The translations under genes and the position numbers were made by a program. A DNA stretch of 64,000 nucleotides from Streptomyces sp. CNQ-509 (lineage in GTDB: Bacteria; Actinomycetota; Actinomycetes; Streptomycetales; Streptomycetaceae). The stretch is from contig NZ_CP011492.1 in the NCBI RefSeq assembly GCF_001011035.1, positions 5,129,001 through 5,193,000 on the forward strand, in the 5' to 3' direction. Shown here in pieces: positions 8,657-17,876 of this stretch. Numbering within the stretch: the first letter of the stretch is position 1; the number at the start of each line of letters is the position of its first letter. The notes beneath the pieces were generated by a model that had not been told where the DNA came from, ran no database searches, and worked only from the letters and a program-made list of their open reading frames with translations.

Positions 8657-9904
8657 GTGAGTGAGGTTGCGGGCTCCTCCGGTGCGGAGGAGCCGAGGGA
8701 CCCGGCGGGTCCTGACGGCTCGGAGGCCGCTTCGGGCGCTTCGGGCACCGACGGCCCGGCGGGCGCGGCGGGCGCCGCCGGGGGCGTACCAAACGCCGAG
8801 GGCCCGGAAGGTTCCGCGGCCCCGGAAGAGCCGGACGAACGGGTTGATCCGGAGAGCGAAGACGACCCGATCGCCATCCGCATCGAGCAGCTCATCCTGG
8901 GCTCCGACCGCCGCTACACGCCCTTCCAGGCCGCCCGCGCCGCGGGCGTGCCGATGGAGCTGGCGGCCCGCTTCTGGCGCGCCATGGGCTTCGCCGACAT
9001 CGGCCAGGCCAAGGCGCTCACCGAGGCCGACGTGCTAGCCCTGCGGCGGCTTGCGGGCCTGGTGGAGGCGGGGCTGCTGAGCGAGGGCATGGCGGTGCAG
9101 GTGGCGCGCTCCACCGGGCAGACCACGGCCCGGCTCGCGGACTGGCAGATCGACTCCTTCCTCGAAGGGCTCACCGAGCCGCAGGAGGGCATGTCCCGTA
9201 CGGAGATCGCCTACCCGCTGGTCGAGCTGCTGCTGCCGGAGCTGGAGGAGTTCCTCGTCTACGTCTGGCGCCGCCAGCTCGCCGCGGCCACCGGCCGGGT
9301 GGTCCAGGCCCAGGACGACGACGAGATGGTCGACCGCCGCCTCGCGGTCGGCTTCGCCGACCTGGTGGGCTTCACCCGGCTGACCCGGCGGCTGGAGGAG
9401 GAGGAGCTGGGCGAGCTGGTCGAGGCGTTCGAGACCACCGCCGCCGACCTGGTCGCCGCCCACGGCGGCCGGCTCATCAAGACCCTGGGCGACGAGGTGC
9501 TCTTCTCCGCGGACGACGCGGGCACGGCGGCGGAGATCGGCATCCGGCTGATCGAGACGCTGGCCCACGACGAGACGATGCCGGAGCTGCGGGTGGGCAT
9601 CGCGTTCGGCACGGTGACGACGCGGATGGGCGACGTGTTCGGCACGACGGTCAACCTGGCGTCACGGCTCACGTCGATCGCGCCGAAGGACACGGTGCTG
9701 GTCCACGGCGACTTCGCCGAGGAGCTGATACGGGACGGCGCCGCCCCGGAGTCGGAGGCGGCGGCCACGGCGGCGGAGAAGGCGGCGGCGGAGGGCGGCA
9801 CGGGGGAGGCCCCGTCGTACCGCTTCGCACTCCAGCCGATGTGGCAGCGCCCGGTGCGGGGTCTCGGCGTGGTGGAGCCCTGGCTGCTGAGCCGCCGCGG
9901 CTGA
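8657..9904 (+). CDS. cya: Class III adenylate cyclase with N-terminal regulatory domain
   Basis: 415 residues. It makes cAMP from ATP. After about 70 Gly/Ala/Glu-rich residues comes a helical domain (about 75-170; YTPFQAARAAG, VARSTGQTTARLADWQ) resembling the autoinhibitory domain of mycobacterial Rv1264. The cyclase domain spans about 225-350: FADLVGFTRLT carries the first metal Asp, GGRLIKTLGDEVLF the adenine-specific Lys and second metal Asp, and VNLASRL the transition-state Arg. The start is GTG at 8657 after GGGAGGGGGCAG. In S. coelicolor the cya gene in this neighbourhood affects germination and antibiotic production (from memory). Confidence 0.92.
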   Translation: MSEVAGSSGAEEPRDPAGPDGSEAASGASGTDGPAGAAGAAGGVPNAEGPEGSAAPEEPDERVDPESEDDPIAIRIEQLILGSDRRYTPFQAARAAGVPMELAARFWRAMGFADIGQAKALTEADVLALRRLAGLVEAGLLSEGMAVQVARSTGQTTARLADWQIDSFLEGLTEPQEGMSRTEIAYPLVELLLPELEEFLVYVWRRQLAAATGRVVQAQDDDEMVDRRLAVGFADLVGFTRLTRRLEEEELGELVEAFETTAADLVAAHGGRLIKTLGDEVLFSADDAGTAAEIGIRLIETLAHDETMPELRVGIAFGTVTTRMGDVFGTTVNLASRLTSIAPKDTVLVHGDFAEELIRDGAAPESEAAATAAEKAAAEGGTGEAPSYRFALQPMWQRPVRGLGVVEPWLLSRRG

Positions 9905-10153
9905 GGGGTCTGGGTGCTGACTTCGATCTCGCGTCGTTCGCCCGCAGGGCGGGCGGGGCAGGGGGCACCGCCCACGCCCCCGGGGCGTAGGGGGAGTCCG
10001 GTGCGTGCGGTCGCAAGGCGGAGGGCCGACCGCATAGGGGGCCTCTTCGGTCGATCCCGACAACGCGGCGAGCGTGCGTGCCAGGCTCCCCCCAGCGCGC
10101 TGCGCGCGCGTGGGCGGTACCCCCAGCCGCAGACGGGAGATTGACGACAGACC

Positions 10154-11257
10154 CTAGCCCCGGCTCCCCGCCTGTCTTCCCCTGAACGTCCTCCGGCTCC
10201 GCCCTCGCGGTGGGTCGTCCGCCAGCCTCGTCACCTCCCTGTCCCGGCCCGCCACCACCGGGCCCTCCGACCCCGCCGCCTTCGCCGCGTACTGCGCCGC
10301 GTCCGCCAGGCGCAGCAGCCGCCGCCCCGACGGCACCGGGCCGATCGGGTCCCCCGTCGACGCCACCCCGCACGCGACCCCCCGGCCCGGGTCCAGGGTC
10401 GCCGCCTGCGCGCACAGCTCCGTCGCCGTCCGCACCACGTCGTCCGCCGGCGGACCCGCCGACAGCAGGCAGAACTCGTCGCCGCCCAGCCGGGCGGCCA
10501 GCGTGCCCGGCAGCGCCGCCCCGTGCCGCGACAGCAGCGAGCCGAATCGTTCCAGCAGACGGTCGCCGCCCGCGTGACCGAGTGAGTCGTTGACCTCCTT
10601 GAGGCCGTTGACGTCGCAGACCACCAGGCTGACCACCGTGCCCTCCGCCCGGTGCCGCTCCACCGCCTCGTCCAGCCGCAGGTCCAGCGCCCGGCGGTTG
10701 GCCAGCCCCGTCAGCGGGTCCGTGAACGCCAGCCGCCGCGCCTCCTCCAGCCGCTCCGACTGCGCCAGCCCCGCCGCCACCACCGCGCTCAGCGCCGCCG
10801 CGACGCTCTCGTCGTACGGGCTGAAGGCGGCCGCGCCGCGCGGGCGGGCCACGTACAGCTCGCCCCACGCCTGGCCGTGCACCAGGATCGGCACGAACAG
10901 GCCACTGCCCCGCCCGCGCCGCCGCAGCATCTCCCCCCGCGGTCCCGGAGAGCCGGACGTCGCCCTCCAGGGGCCGCCGCGCACGGCCAGGTCGGGGAAG
11001 TCGCGCAGGGCGTACGACTCGTCCGGCGGGAACTCCTCCTCACCGGGCGTCCGCTCGCCGTCGTTCACGAGCACCCGCAGCCGCCCGCTCTCCCGCTCCC
11101 AGACGGAGACCGCAGCGAACGATCCGGCCAGCGCGCGCCTGGCACCCGCCGCCGCCGCACGCATCGTGTCGCGGGGCGTGACCGCCTCCGCCAGCGCCAA
11201 GGCCAGCTCGACCACGGCGCGCAGCGGTTGGTCCGGGGGCCGGCCGTTGCCCGTCAC
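10154..11257 (-). CDS. Diguanylate cyclase with N-terminal GAF-like domain (GGDEF)
   Basis: About 367 residues. It would make cyclic di-GMP from two GTP. A GAF-like sensor domain occupies roughly 10-165, then LAFTDPLTGLANRRALD opens the GGDEF domain, whose A-site LGGDEFCLLS is intact. The usual RxxD inhibitory site five residues before GGDEF is replaced (LPGT), so product feedback at that site is unlikely. Start choice is uncertain: GTG at 11257 has GGAG only 2 nt away, while GTG at 11311 extends the protein by 18 residues but lacks a clear ribosome site. From memory it corresponds to the CdgE position in S. coelicolor. Confidence 0.85.
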   Translation of the reverse strand: MTGNGRPPDQPLRAVVELALALAEAVTPRDTMRAAAAGARRALAGSFAAVSVWERESGRLRVLVNDGERTPGEEEFPPDESYALRDFPDLAVRGGPWRATSGSPGPRGEMLRRRGRGSGLFVPILVHGQAWGELYVARPRGAAAFSPYDESVAAALSAVVAAGLAQSERLEEARRLAFTDPLTGLANRRALDLRLDEAVERHRAEGTVVSLVVCDVNGLKEVNDSLGHAGGDRLLERFGSLLSRHGAALPGTLAARLGGDEFCLLSAGPPADDVVRTATELCAQAATLDPGRGVACGVASTGDPIGPVPSGRRLLRLADAAQYAAKAAGSEGPVVAGRDREVTRLADDPPRGRSRRTFRGRQAGSRG

Positions 11258-11338
11258 GGCTCCAGAGTAGGCAATCAATCCCCGTTTGCAGGATTTAGGC
11301 CGATTGCCCACTATGAGGGAGGCGACCCCCCTCGCCCC

Positions 11339-12118
11339 TCACGCCCCCGGCCACTCCGGCCTGCGCTTCTCGTTGAACGCGGCCACGCCTTCCTTCCGGT
11401 CCGCCGACAGCGCCGTGCGGTGCCAGGCCGCGTCCTCGATCTCCAGCCCCGCCCGCAGCTCCCGCCCGTGGCCCAGCCGCAGCGCCCGCTTCGCGGCCCG
11501 CACGCCCACCGGCGAGTTGCCCGCGATCCGCCGGGCCAGGTCCAGCGCCGTCGTACGCGCCTCGCCCGCCGGCACCAGCCGGTCGACCAGGCCCAGCTCG
11601 TGGGCCTCCGCCGCCTCCACCCGGCGTGCGGTGAAGATCAGCTCGGCGGCGCGCGCCGAGCCCACCCGGCGGGGGAGCAACTGCGTCCCGCCGCCTCCCG
11701 GCACCACCCCGACCGACACCTCCGGCAGCCCGACCACCGCGGTCTCGTCGGCGACGATGAAGTCGCAGGACAGCGCCAGCTCGTACCCCCCGCCGAGCGC
11801 GAAGCCGTGCACCGCCGCGATGGCCGGCATCGGCAGCTCCAGCACCCCCGTGTACGCGGCGCGCGACGTGGGGCGGTGGCGGTGCATGTCGGCGTCGGTG
11901 AAGGCGTTGCGCTCCTTGAGGTCCGCGCCGACGCAGAACGCGCGCTCGTGGCTGGAGGTGAGGACCACGGCCCGTACCGACGCGTCGGCGGCCAGCCGCG
12001 CGGTGGTCTCGGTGAGCGCGCGGGCCAGCTCGGTGGAGACGGCGTTCATGGCCTCGGGCCGGTCGAGGACCAGCTCGGCGACGTGCTCGTGCGTGCGGAC
12101 GGCGATGCCCTCGCCCAT
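11339..12118 (-). CDS. Enoyl-CoA hydratase/isomerase family protein
   Basis: 259 residues with a crotonase fold. It would hydrate trans-2-enoyl-CoA in fatty-acid or branched-acid degradation. FCVGADLKERN gives the first oxyanion-hole segment and HGFALGGGYELALSCD the second. The Glu equivalent to the catalytic pair is near LPEVSVGVVPGGGGTQLLPR. The length is normal. It lies just downstream of hutH on the opposite strand. An operator-like inverted repeat lies 28 bp above its start. The exact substrate cannot be read from sequence. Confidence 0.9.
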   Translation of the reverse strand: MGEGIAVRTHEHVAELVLDRPEAMNAVSTELARALTETTARLAADASVRAVVLTSSHERAFCVGADLKERNAFTDADMHRHRPTSRAAYTGVLELPMPAIAAVHGFALGGGYELALSCDFIVADETAVVGLPEVSVGVVPGGGGTQLLPRRVGSARAAELIFTARRVEAAEAHELGLVDRLVPAGEARTTALDLARRIAGNSPVGVRAAKRALRLGHGRELRAGLEIEDAAWHRTALSADRKEGVAAFNEKRRPEWPGA

Positions 12119-12145
12119 GCGAATCTGCCTCCGGCGGCTCGTGGC

Positions 12146-12161
12146 GTTAACGCTCGCTAAC
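12146..12161. promoter_or_regulatory. Imperfect palindrome above the enoyl-CoA hydratase gene, possible TetR-type operator
   Basis: GTTAACGCTCGCTAAC has six of eight matching positions between its half sites (GTTAaCGc / GTTAgCGa). It is 28 bp before the leftward start. Related GTTAnCG half sites are typical of TetR-type fatty-acid regulators, but the regulator is not identified. Confidence 0.35.
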
Positions 12162-12286
12162 GTAGTGCGTGCGACCGCGTCGCGCCAGAGCTGACCAAGT
12201 GTGTTCTCTGATCAGTTGGACGTCCCGCCAGGGGGTCCGCACAGCGCCCGTGACAGCTCAGGATTCACTTCGTAAGGTTCCTGAAT

Positions 12287-13858
12287 ATGAATATGCACTC
12301 CCGCCCCGCGCCCGTCGTCCTCGGGCCCGCCGGCACCACCGCGGACGACGTCCTCGCGGTCGCCCGCCGCGGCGCCCCGGTCGAGCTGTCCGTACGTGCC
12401 CTCGACGCGCTCGCCGCCGCGCGCCGCGTCGTGGACGACCTCGCCGCCAAGCCCGACCCGGTGTACGGGGTCTCCACCGGCTTCGGCGCGCTCGCCGTCC
12501 GGCACATCAGCCCCGACCTGCGCGTGCAGCTCCAGCGCAACATCGTCCGCTCGCACGCGGCCGGCATGGGCCCGCGGGTGGAGCGCGAGGTCGTACGGGC
12601 GCTGATGTTCCTGCGCCTGAAGACGCTGGCCTCCGGCCACACCGGCGTACGCCCCGAGGTCGCGCAGGCGATGGCCGGGATGCTCAACGCCGGCATCACC
12701 CCCGTCGTCCACGAGTACGGCTCCCTCGGCTGCTCCGGCGACCTCGCCCCCCTCTCGCACTGCGCGCTGGCGCTCATGGGCGAGGGCGACGCCGAAGGCC
12801 CCGACGGCACCGTGCACCCCGCCGCGGACCTGCTCGCGGCGCACGGCCTCACGCCCGTGACGCTGCGCGAGAAGGAGGGCCTCGCACTGCTCAACGGCAC
12901 CGACGGGATGCTCGGCATGCTGCTCATGGCCTGCGCCGATTTCGCCGCGCTGCTCACCGCCGCCGACGTCACCGCCGCGCTCACCCTGGAGGCCCTGCTC
13001 GGCACGGACCGGGTGCTCGCGCCCGAGCTGCACGCCGTGCGCCCCCACCCCGGCCAGGCCGCCAGCGCCGCCAACATGCTCAAGGTGCTCGACGGCTCCG
13101 GCCTCACCGGCCACCACCAGACCGGCCACGACGGCCAGCCCGCCGCGCCCCGGGTGCAGGACGCGTACTCCGTGCGCTGCGCGCCCCAGGTCGCGGGCGC
13201 CGGCCGGGACACCCTCGCCCACGCCCGTACGGTCGCGGAGCGCGAGCTGGCCGCCGCGGTCGACAACCCGGTGGTGATCGACGGCCGGGTCGAGTCCAAC
13301 GGCAACTTCCACGGCGCCCCCGTCGCGTACGTCCTGGACTTCCTCGCCGTCGCCGCCGCCGACCTCGGCTCCATCGCCGAGCGCCGCACCGACCGGCTGC
13401 TGGACAAGAACCGCAGCCACGGCCTGCCCGCCTTCCTGGCCGGCGACCCCGGCGTGGACTCGGGCCTGATGATCGCCCAGTACACGCAGGCCGCGCTGGT
13501 CGGCGAACTGAAGCGGCTGGCCGTCCCGGCGTCGGCGGACTCCATCCCCTCGTCGGCGATGCAGGAGGACCACGTCTCGATGGGCTGGTCCGCGGCGCGC
13601 AAGCTGCGTACCGCGATCGATCACCTGACCAGGGTGCTGGCCGTCGAGATGTACGCGGCCACCCGCGCCGTCGAGTTGCGCGCCGGGCTCACGCCGGCGC
13701 CCGCCACACAGGCCGTGCTGCGCGCCGTGCGCGACGCGGGGGTCGCGGGGCCGGGGGACGACCGGTTCCTGTCGCCGGACCTGGCCGCGGCGGAGGGATT
13801 CATCCGTTCCGGGCGGCTCGTCACGGCCGTGGAGTCCGTCACAGGGCCTCTTTCCTGA
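12287..13858 (+). CDS. hutH: Histidine ammonia-lyase
   Basis: 523 residues. It deaminates L-histidine to urocanate using a self-made MIO electrophile. The MIO loop reads GSLGCSGDLAPLSH, so the tripeptide is Cys149-Ser150-Gly151 instead of the textbook Ala-Ser-Gly; I recall Cys at this position in Streptomyces enzymes. Also visible are VYGVSTGFG, LNGTDGM and QDAYSVRCAPQV (substrate pocket). ATG at 12287 and ATG at 12293 are both possible starts, and neither has a clear ribosome site. It stands alone; the rest of the hut pathway is not in this window. Confidence 0.95.
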   Translation: MNMHSRPAPVVLGPAGTTADDVLAVARRGAPVELSVRALDALAAARRVVDDLAAKPDPVYGVSTGFGALAVRHISPDLRVQLQRNIVRSHAAGMGPRVEREVVRALMFLRLKTLASGHTGVRPEVAQAMAGMLNAGITPVVHEYGSLGCSGDLAPLSHCALALMGEGDAEGPDGTVHPAADLLAAHGLTPVTLREKEGLALLNGTDGMLGMLLMACADFAALLTAADVTAALTLEALLGTDRVLAPELHAVRPHPGQAASAANMLKVLDGSGLTGHHQTGHDGQPAAPRVQDAYSVRCAPQVAGAGRDTLAHARTVAERELAAAVDNPVVIDGRVESNGNFHGAPVAYVLDFLAVAAADLGSIAERRTDRLLDKNRSHGLPAFLAGDPGVDSGLMIAQYTQAALVGELKRLAVPASADSIPSSAMQEDHVSMGWSAARKLRTAIDHLTRVLAVEMYAATRAVELRAGLTPAPATQAVLRAVRDAGVAGPGDDRFLSPDLAAAEGFIRSGRLVTAVESVTGPLS

Positions 13859-14065
13859 TTCGTCGCAATCTGATCGAATGGGCGCTGACCTGCGCCGTTC
13901 CCTCTCCTTCCGGCCGGATGTGGGGCGGTGTGCCCGACCGCGGGTCAGGAGTGTCCGTGGCGTGTGCCACAGTGGGGTGGCAGGACGGAACGGACTAGTG
14001 GGGACTGGGCGTCCTCCTCCGTGAGGTAGGGCATCGCGCCCTTCGCGGTGAAGGGGAGTTACGAC

Positions 14066-15301
14066 GTGAGGGTGTACGGCAGGGGCGGGGTGGCGCTGAC
14101 CGCACTGGCGATGAGCGCCGTGCTGGGGCTGACCGCGTGCGGCGGCGACAGCAGTGCGGAAGGCTCCGATGATCAGAAGGACTCCGCCTCGGAGCAGAAG
14201 AAGAACGTGCCGGACGCCCGAATAACCATCGCGCCCAAGGATGGTACGGAGAACGTCGGGATCAACTCCGACACCAAGGTCACGGTGAAGGGCGGCAAGC
14301 TCACCGAGGTCGTGCTCACCGCTGCCGGCAGCACCGACCAGGTCGCCGGGACCATCGCGGACGACGGCTCCTCCTGGACCCCGGACGCGGCCCTGGAGCG
14401 CGGCACGGAGTACCGGCTCACGGCCAAGGCCAAGGACAGCGACGGCCAGGTGTCCACGTCCAACGCGAACTTCTCCACGGTCTCCGCCGAGAACAGCGTG
14501 ATCGGCTACTTCACCCCGGAGGACGGCACCGAGGTCGGCGTCGGCATGCCCGTGTCGCTCAACTTCGACAAGCCGGTCGAGGACAAGGCGGCCGTCGAGT
14601 CGAAGATCGCGGTCGAGACGAGCAGCGGCCAGGAGGTCGTCGGCCACTGGTTCAACGACACCCGGCTCGACTTCCGCCCCGAGGACTACTGGGAGGCGGG
14701 CTCCACCGTCACCATGGACATGAACCTCGACGGCGTCGAGGCGTCGCCCGGCGTCTTCGGCGTTCAGGACCGCGAGATGAGCTTCACCGTGGGCCGCTCG
14801 CAGGTCACCACCGTCGACGTCAAGGCCATGACGATGGAGGTCGTGCGGGACGGCAAGAAGATCAAGACCATCCCGATCTCCGCGGGTTCGCCCGAGAACC
14901 CCACGTACAACGGCCAGATGGTGATCTCCGAGAAGCACAAGGAGACCCGGATGGACGGCTCGACCGTGGGCTTCACGGACGACGAGGGCGAGAGCGAGTA
15001 CGACATCCCGGACGTGCCGCACGCCATGCGGCTGTCCACCTCCGGCACGTTCATCCACGGCAACTACTGGGGCGGCCGGGGCGTCTTCGGCAGCGCCAAC
15101 ACCAGCCACGGCTGCGTCGGCCTCTTCGACAAGCAGGGGGCGAACGACTCCGGGACGGACGGCGCGTGGTTCTACGACCAGTCGCTGGTCGGTGACGTCG
15201 TGATCGTCAAGAACTCGCCCGACGAGACCATCGCCCCGGACAACGGCCTCAACGGCTGGAACATGGACTGGGCCGCCTGGCAGGAGGGCAGCGCGCTCTG
15301 A
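14066..15301 (+). CDS. L,D-transpeptidase lipoprotein (Ig-like domains plus YkuD)
   Basis: 411 residues, a cell-wall enzyme forming 3-3 cross-links in peptidoglycan outside the membrane. The signal peptide ends in lipobox LTAC, so it is membrane-anchored. A polar Ser/Asp/Lys linker is followed by two Ig-like domains (about 50-140 and 145-245). The YkuD catalytic domain has HGNYWGG and the SHGCVGL nucleophile motif. The start is GTG 14066, preceded by AAGGGGAG at 14051-14058; an in-frame GTG at 14048 would place that ribosome site inside the gene. A perfect hairpin follows the stop. Confidence 0.93.
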   Translation: MRVYGRGGVALTALAMSAVLGLTACGGDSSAEGSDDQKDSASEQKKNVPDARITIAPKDGTENVGINSDTKVTVKGGKLTEVVLTAAGSTDQVAGTIADDGSSWTPDAALERGTEYRLTAKAKDSDGQVSTSNANFSTVSAENSVIGYFTPEDGTEVGVGMPVSLNFDKPVEDKAAVESKIAVETSSGQEVVGHWFNDTRLDFRPEDYWEAGSTVTMDMNLDGVEASPGVFGVQDREMSFTVGRSQVTTVDVKAMTMEVVRDGKKIKTIPISAGSPENPTYNGQMVISEKHKETRMDGSTVGFTDDEGESEYDIPDVPHAMRLSTSGTFIHGNYWGGRGVFGSANTSHGCVGLFDKQGANDSGTDGAWFYDQSLVGDVVIVKNSPDETIAPDNGLNGWNMDWAAWQEGSAL

Positions 15302-15314
15302 GCCGCTGATCCGC

Positions 15315-15349
15315 TCGGCCGTGGCGGGGCGCCGTCGCGCCACGGCCGA
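15315..15349 (+). terminator. Terminator hairpin after the L,D-transpeptidase gene
   Basis: TCGGCCGTGGCG (15315-15326) pairs perfectly with CGCCACGGCCGA (15338-15349) across an 11-nt loop, beginning 14 nt after the stop. There is no T-run. Confidence 0.75.
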
Positions 15350-15467
15350 CGCGGTGCTCCGGGGAGGGCACGAGACGCCACGTACGCTCCGGCGTACCGC
15401 AGCGCGCGGGGGCGCGGAGCACCTTCCTCCGGCGGGCGCCGCGGGCGTGCGCCGTAGCACCGGCACA

Positions 15468-15514
15468 GGGCCGGGACCTGGACCGTACGACGTACGTACG
15501 GCGAGGCCCGGCCC
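15468..15514 (+). terminator. Second hairpin with short T-run
   Basis: GGGCCGGG (15468-15475) pairs with CCCGGCCC (15507-15514), followed by TTTCTC. The loop region holds self-complementary GTACGAC/GTACGTAC stretches. It lies 64 bp before the next gene and may insulate the ABC operon from read-through. Confidence 0.6.
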
Positions 15515-15577
15515 TTTCTCATGGCACTCTCACGGTGACCTCAGCCTTTCCCCAACATCGCGCCATAGCTTCGGCGC

Positions 15578-17035
15578 ATGTTCCTCACCTACCTCCGGCG
15601 CGAGCTGCGCCGGCGCAGAAAGGCCGCACTGGTCGTCGCCCTCGGCCTGGCGCTCGGGATCGGCCTCGTCATCACCGTGTCCTCCGTGGCCGCCGGCATG
15701 CGCGACGCCCAGGACGAAGTCCTGCACTCCCTCTACGGCGTGGGCACCGACCTCACCGTCAGCAAGGAGGCGGACAAGAGCGACGGCGGGCCGCAGAGCT
15801 TCCGTATCGGACCCGGCGAGGGCGGTGAGGACGCCACCAAGACCGACGACCGGCTGATGCCGCTCGGCGGCTTCCAGCACCTCGACGACTCGGTCGTCGG
15901 CGAGGTCGAGGCCCAGGACGGCGTCGACACGGCGGTGGGCGCGCTGGCGCTCAACGACATCGAGTTCAAGGGCGACTTCCAGCAGGGGAAGATCGAGGGC
16001 GGTGCCACCGGCCAGGCGGCTCCCGGCCAGGGCGGACCCGGCGGCGGAGGCGGGGGCGGCCCGCGGATCGAGGGCGGCGGCGCCGACATCGACGTCGACT
16101 CCTTCACCGTCACCGGACTCGACGTCACCCAGCAGGACGTCGGCCCGCTCTCCTCGTCCAGGATCAGCGACGGCGCGACCTTCGGCAAGAACGACACCGA
16201 CTCCCTCAAGGCGGTCGTCGACAGCGCGTACGCCAAGGACGAGGACCTGAAGGTCGGCGACGAGGTGACCATCAAGGGCAAGGAGTTCGAGGTCGTCGGC
16301 ATCGCCACCGCCGACACCGGCGCCGCCACCGCGAACGTCTACATCCCGCTCAAGCGCGCCCAGGAGCTGTCCGACGCCGACCTGGAGAACAAGGTCTCCA
16401 CCATCTACGTCAAGGCCGACAGCTCCGAGGACATCCCCGCGGTCAAGGACGCCATCGACGAGAACGTCTCCGGCGCCAGCGTCACCTCCGCCTCCGACCT
16501 CGCCGAGCAGGTCTCCGGGAACCTCTCCACCGCCTCCAACCTGGCCACCAACATCGGCAAGTGGCTCTCCGTCGTCGTGCTGGTCGCCGCCTTCCTGCTC
16601 GCCGGGCTGCTCACCATGTCCGCCGTGGGCCGGCGGGTGCGGGAGTTCGGCACGCTCAAGGCGCTCGGCTGGCGCAGTGGGCGCGTCGTCCGGCAGGTGA
16701 TGGGCGAGGCGTTCGTCAACGGGATCCTCGGCGGCGTCCTCGGCATCGCGCTCGGCGTCGCCGGCGCGTACCTCGTCACGACGGTCGCCCCGACGCTCGA
16801 CGCCTCGGTGGGCCCGGGCGCCGACATGCCTGAGGGCGCCGTGATGCGCGGGCCGAAGGAGATGGTGGACGCGGCGAACTCCACCGTGGAAGTCGCGCTC
16901 CAGGCGCCCGTGACGCTCTCCGTGATCGCCCTGGCCGTCGCGCTCGCGGTCGCCGGCGGCCTGATCGCCGGCCTCTTCGGCGGCTGGCGGGCGGCGCGGC
17001 TGCGGCCGGCGGACGCGCTGCGCCGCGTCGAGTAG
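15578..17035 (+). CDS. FtsX/MacB-like ABC transporter permease
   Basis: 485 residues. The topology is one N-terminal TM helix (about 17-37), a large extracytoplasmic MacB-type domain (about 40-325) and three C-terminal TM helices (FtsX domain, about 330-480). The periplasmic-type domain contains a Gly/Pro-rich insertion around residues 140-165. The partner ATPase follows 49 bp downstream. Such pairs extract lipoproteins or peptides or act as mechanotransmitters; the cargo is unknown. Confidence 0.88.
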   Translation: MFLTYLRRELRRRRKAALVVALGLALGIGLVITVSSVAAGMRDAQDEVLHSLYGVGTDLTVSKEADKSDGGPQSFRIGPGEGGEDATKTDDRLMPLGGFQHLDDSVVGEVEAQDGVDTAVGALALNDIEFKGDFQQGKIEGGATGQAAPGQGGPGGGGGGGPRIEGGGADIDVDSFTVTGLDVTQQDVGPLSSSRISDGATFGKNDTDSLKAVVDSAYAKDEDLKVGDEVTIKGKEFEVVGIATADTGAATANVYIPLKRAQELSDADLENKVSTIYVKADSSEDIPAVKDAIDENVSGASVTSASDLAEQVSGNLSTASNLATNIGKWLSVVVLVAAFLLAGLLTMSAVGRRVREFGTLKALGWRSGRVVRQVMGEAFVNGILGGVLGIALGVAGAYLVTTVAPTLDASVGPGADMPEGAVMRGPKEMVDAANSTVEVALQAPVTLSVIALAVALAVAGGLIAGLFGGWRAARLRPADALRRVE

Positions 17036-17084
17036 CCCCACCTCCCCCGACCACCTCACCCGCGGCATCCAGGAGTTGACCACG

Positions 17085-17768
17085 ATGTACCAGCTCACCG
17101 GCGTCACCAAGCGCTACCAGCGCGGCAAGGAGGCCATCGACGCCCTCGCCGGCGTCGACCTCACCATCGCCGACGGCGACCAGCTCGTCGTCCGCGGCCC
17201 CACCGGCGGCGGCAAGTCGACGCTGCTGCAACTGCTCGGCGGCCTCGACCGCGCGACGTCCGGCACCGTCAGCCTCGACGGCACCGACCTCGGCGGCCTC
17301 AGCGAGGCCGCGCTCACCCGGGTACGCGCCGCGACCATCGGCTTCGTCTTCCAGAGCTTCAACCTCATTCCCACCCTCAGCGCCCAGGAGAACGTCGAGA
17401 CCGCGCTCGTGCCGCTCGGCGTCAAGGCGACCGAGCGCGCCAAGCGGGCGGCCGAGGCGCTGGAGTCCGTGGGGCTCGCGGAGCGGCTGACGCACCTGCC
17501 GGGCGAGCTGTCCGGCGGCCAGCAGCAGCGCGTGGCGATCGCGCGGGCGCTGGTGAAGCAGCCGAAGGTGCTGCTGGCCGACGAGCCGACGGGCAATCTC
17601 GACGAGGACACCCGGGACGACATCGTCGCGCTGCTCGAAGGGCTGTGGAAGGAGCTGGGGTTGACATACGTGCTGGTCACGCACGACAGCGCGATCGCCA
17701 GGCGGGCGCCGCGGCTGGCGGTCATCAAGAAGGGCCGGCTGAAGGTCACGGAGCGGGAGGCGGCGTAG
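17085..17768 (+). CDS. ABC transporter ATP-binding protein (LolD/MacB type)
   Basis: 227 residues. Walker A is GPTGGGKST, the signature is LSGGQQQR, Walker B is VLLADEPTGNLDE with catalytic Glu, and the switch His is in VTHD. The EPTGNLD sequence is typical of the MacB/LolD/FtsE group, matching the permease upstream. ATG 17085 lies 9 nt after AGGAG (17071-17075); an in-frame TTG at 17076 directly abuts that site and is less likely. The two genes form an operon ending at a double hairpin. Confidence 0.92.
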   Translation: MYQLTGVTKRYQRGKEAIDALAGVDLTIADGDQLVVRGPTGGGKSTLLQLLGGLDRATSGTVSLDGTDLGGLSEAALTRVRAATIGFVFQSFNLIPTLSAQENVETALVPLGVKATERAKRAAEALESVGLAERLTHLPGELSGGQQQRVAIARALVKQPKVLLADEPTGNLDEDTRDDIVALLEGLWKELGLTYVLVTHDSAIARRAPRLAVIKKGRLKVTEREAA

Positions 17769-17800
17769 CGCCGTAAGGGCACGGGGGTCTCGGGGGAAGG

Positions 17801-17865
17801 GCGCGTACGGGCGCGGAGGCGTCCGTACGCGCCCCTGCGCGCCCCGGTGTCGTACGGCACCGGGG
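17801..17865. terminator. Two consecutive hairpins between convergent genes
   Basis: GCGCGTACGG (17801-17810) pairs with CCGTACGCGC (17823-17832), and CCCCGGTG (17842-17849) pairs with CACCGGGG (17858-17865). They separate the ABC operon from the leftward gene ending at 17877 and probably terminate both. Confidence 0.7.
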
Positions 17866-17876
17866 CACCGGCCTGT

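Noticed and set aside
9905..10153. Gap between cya and the diguanylate cyclase gene, rich in short GC palindromes
   Set aside because: I saw no coding frame and no clean terminator or operator; the GCGC-type palindromes are ordinary at this GC content.
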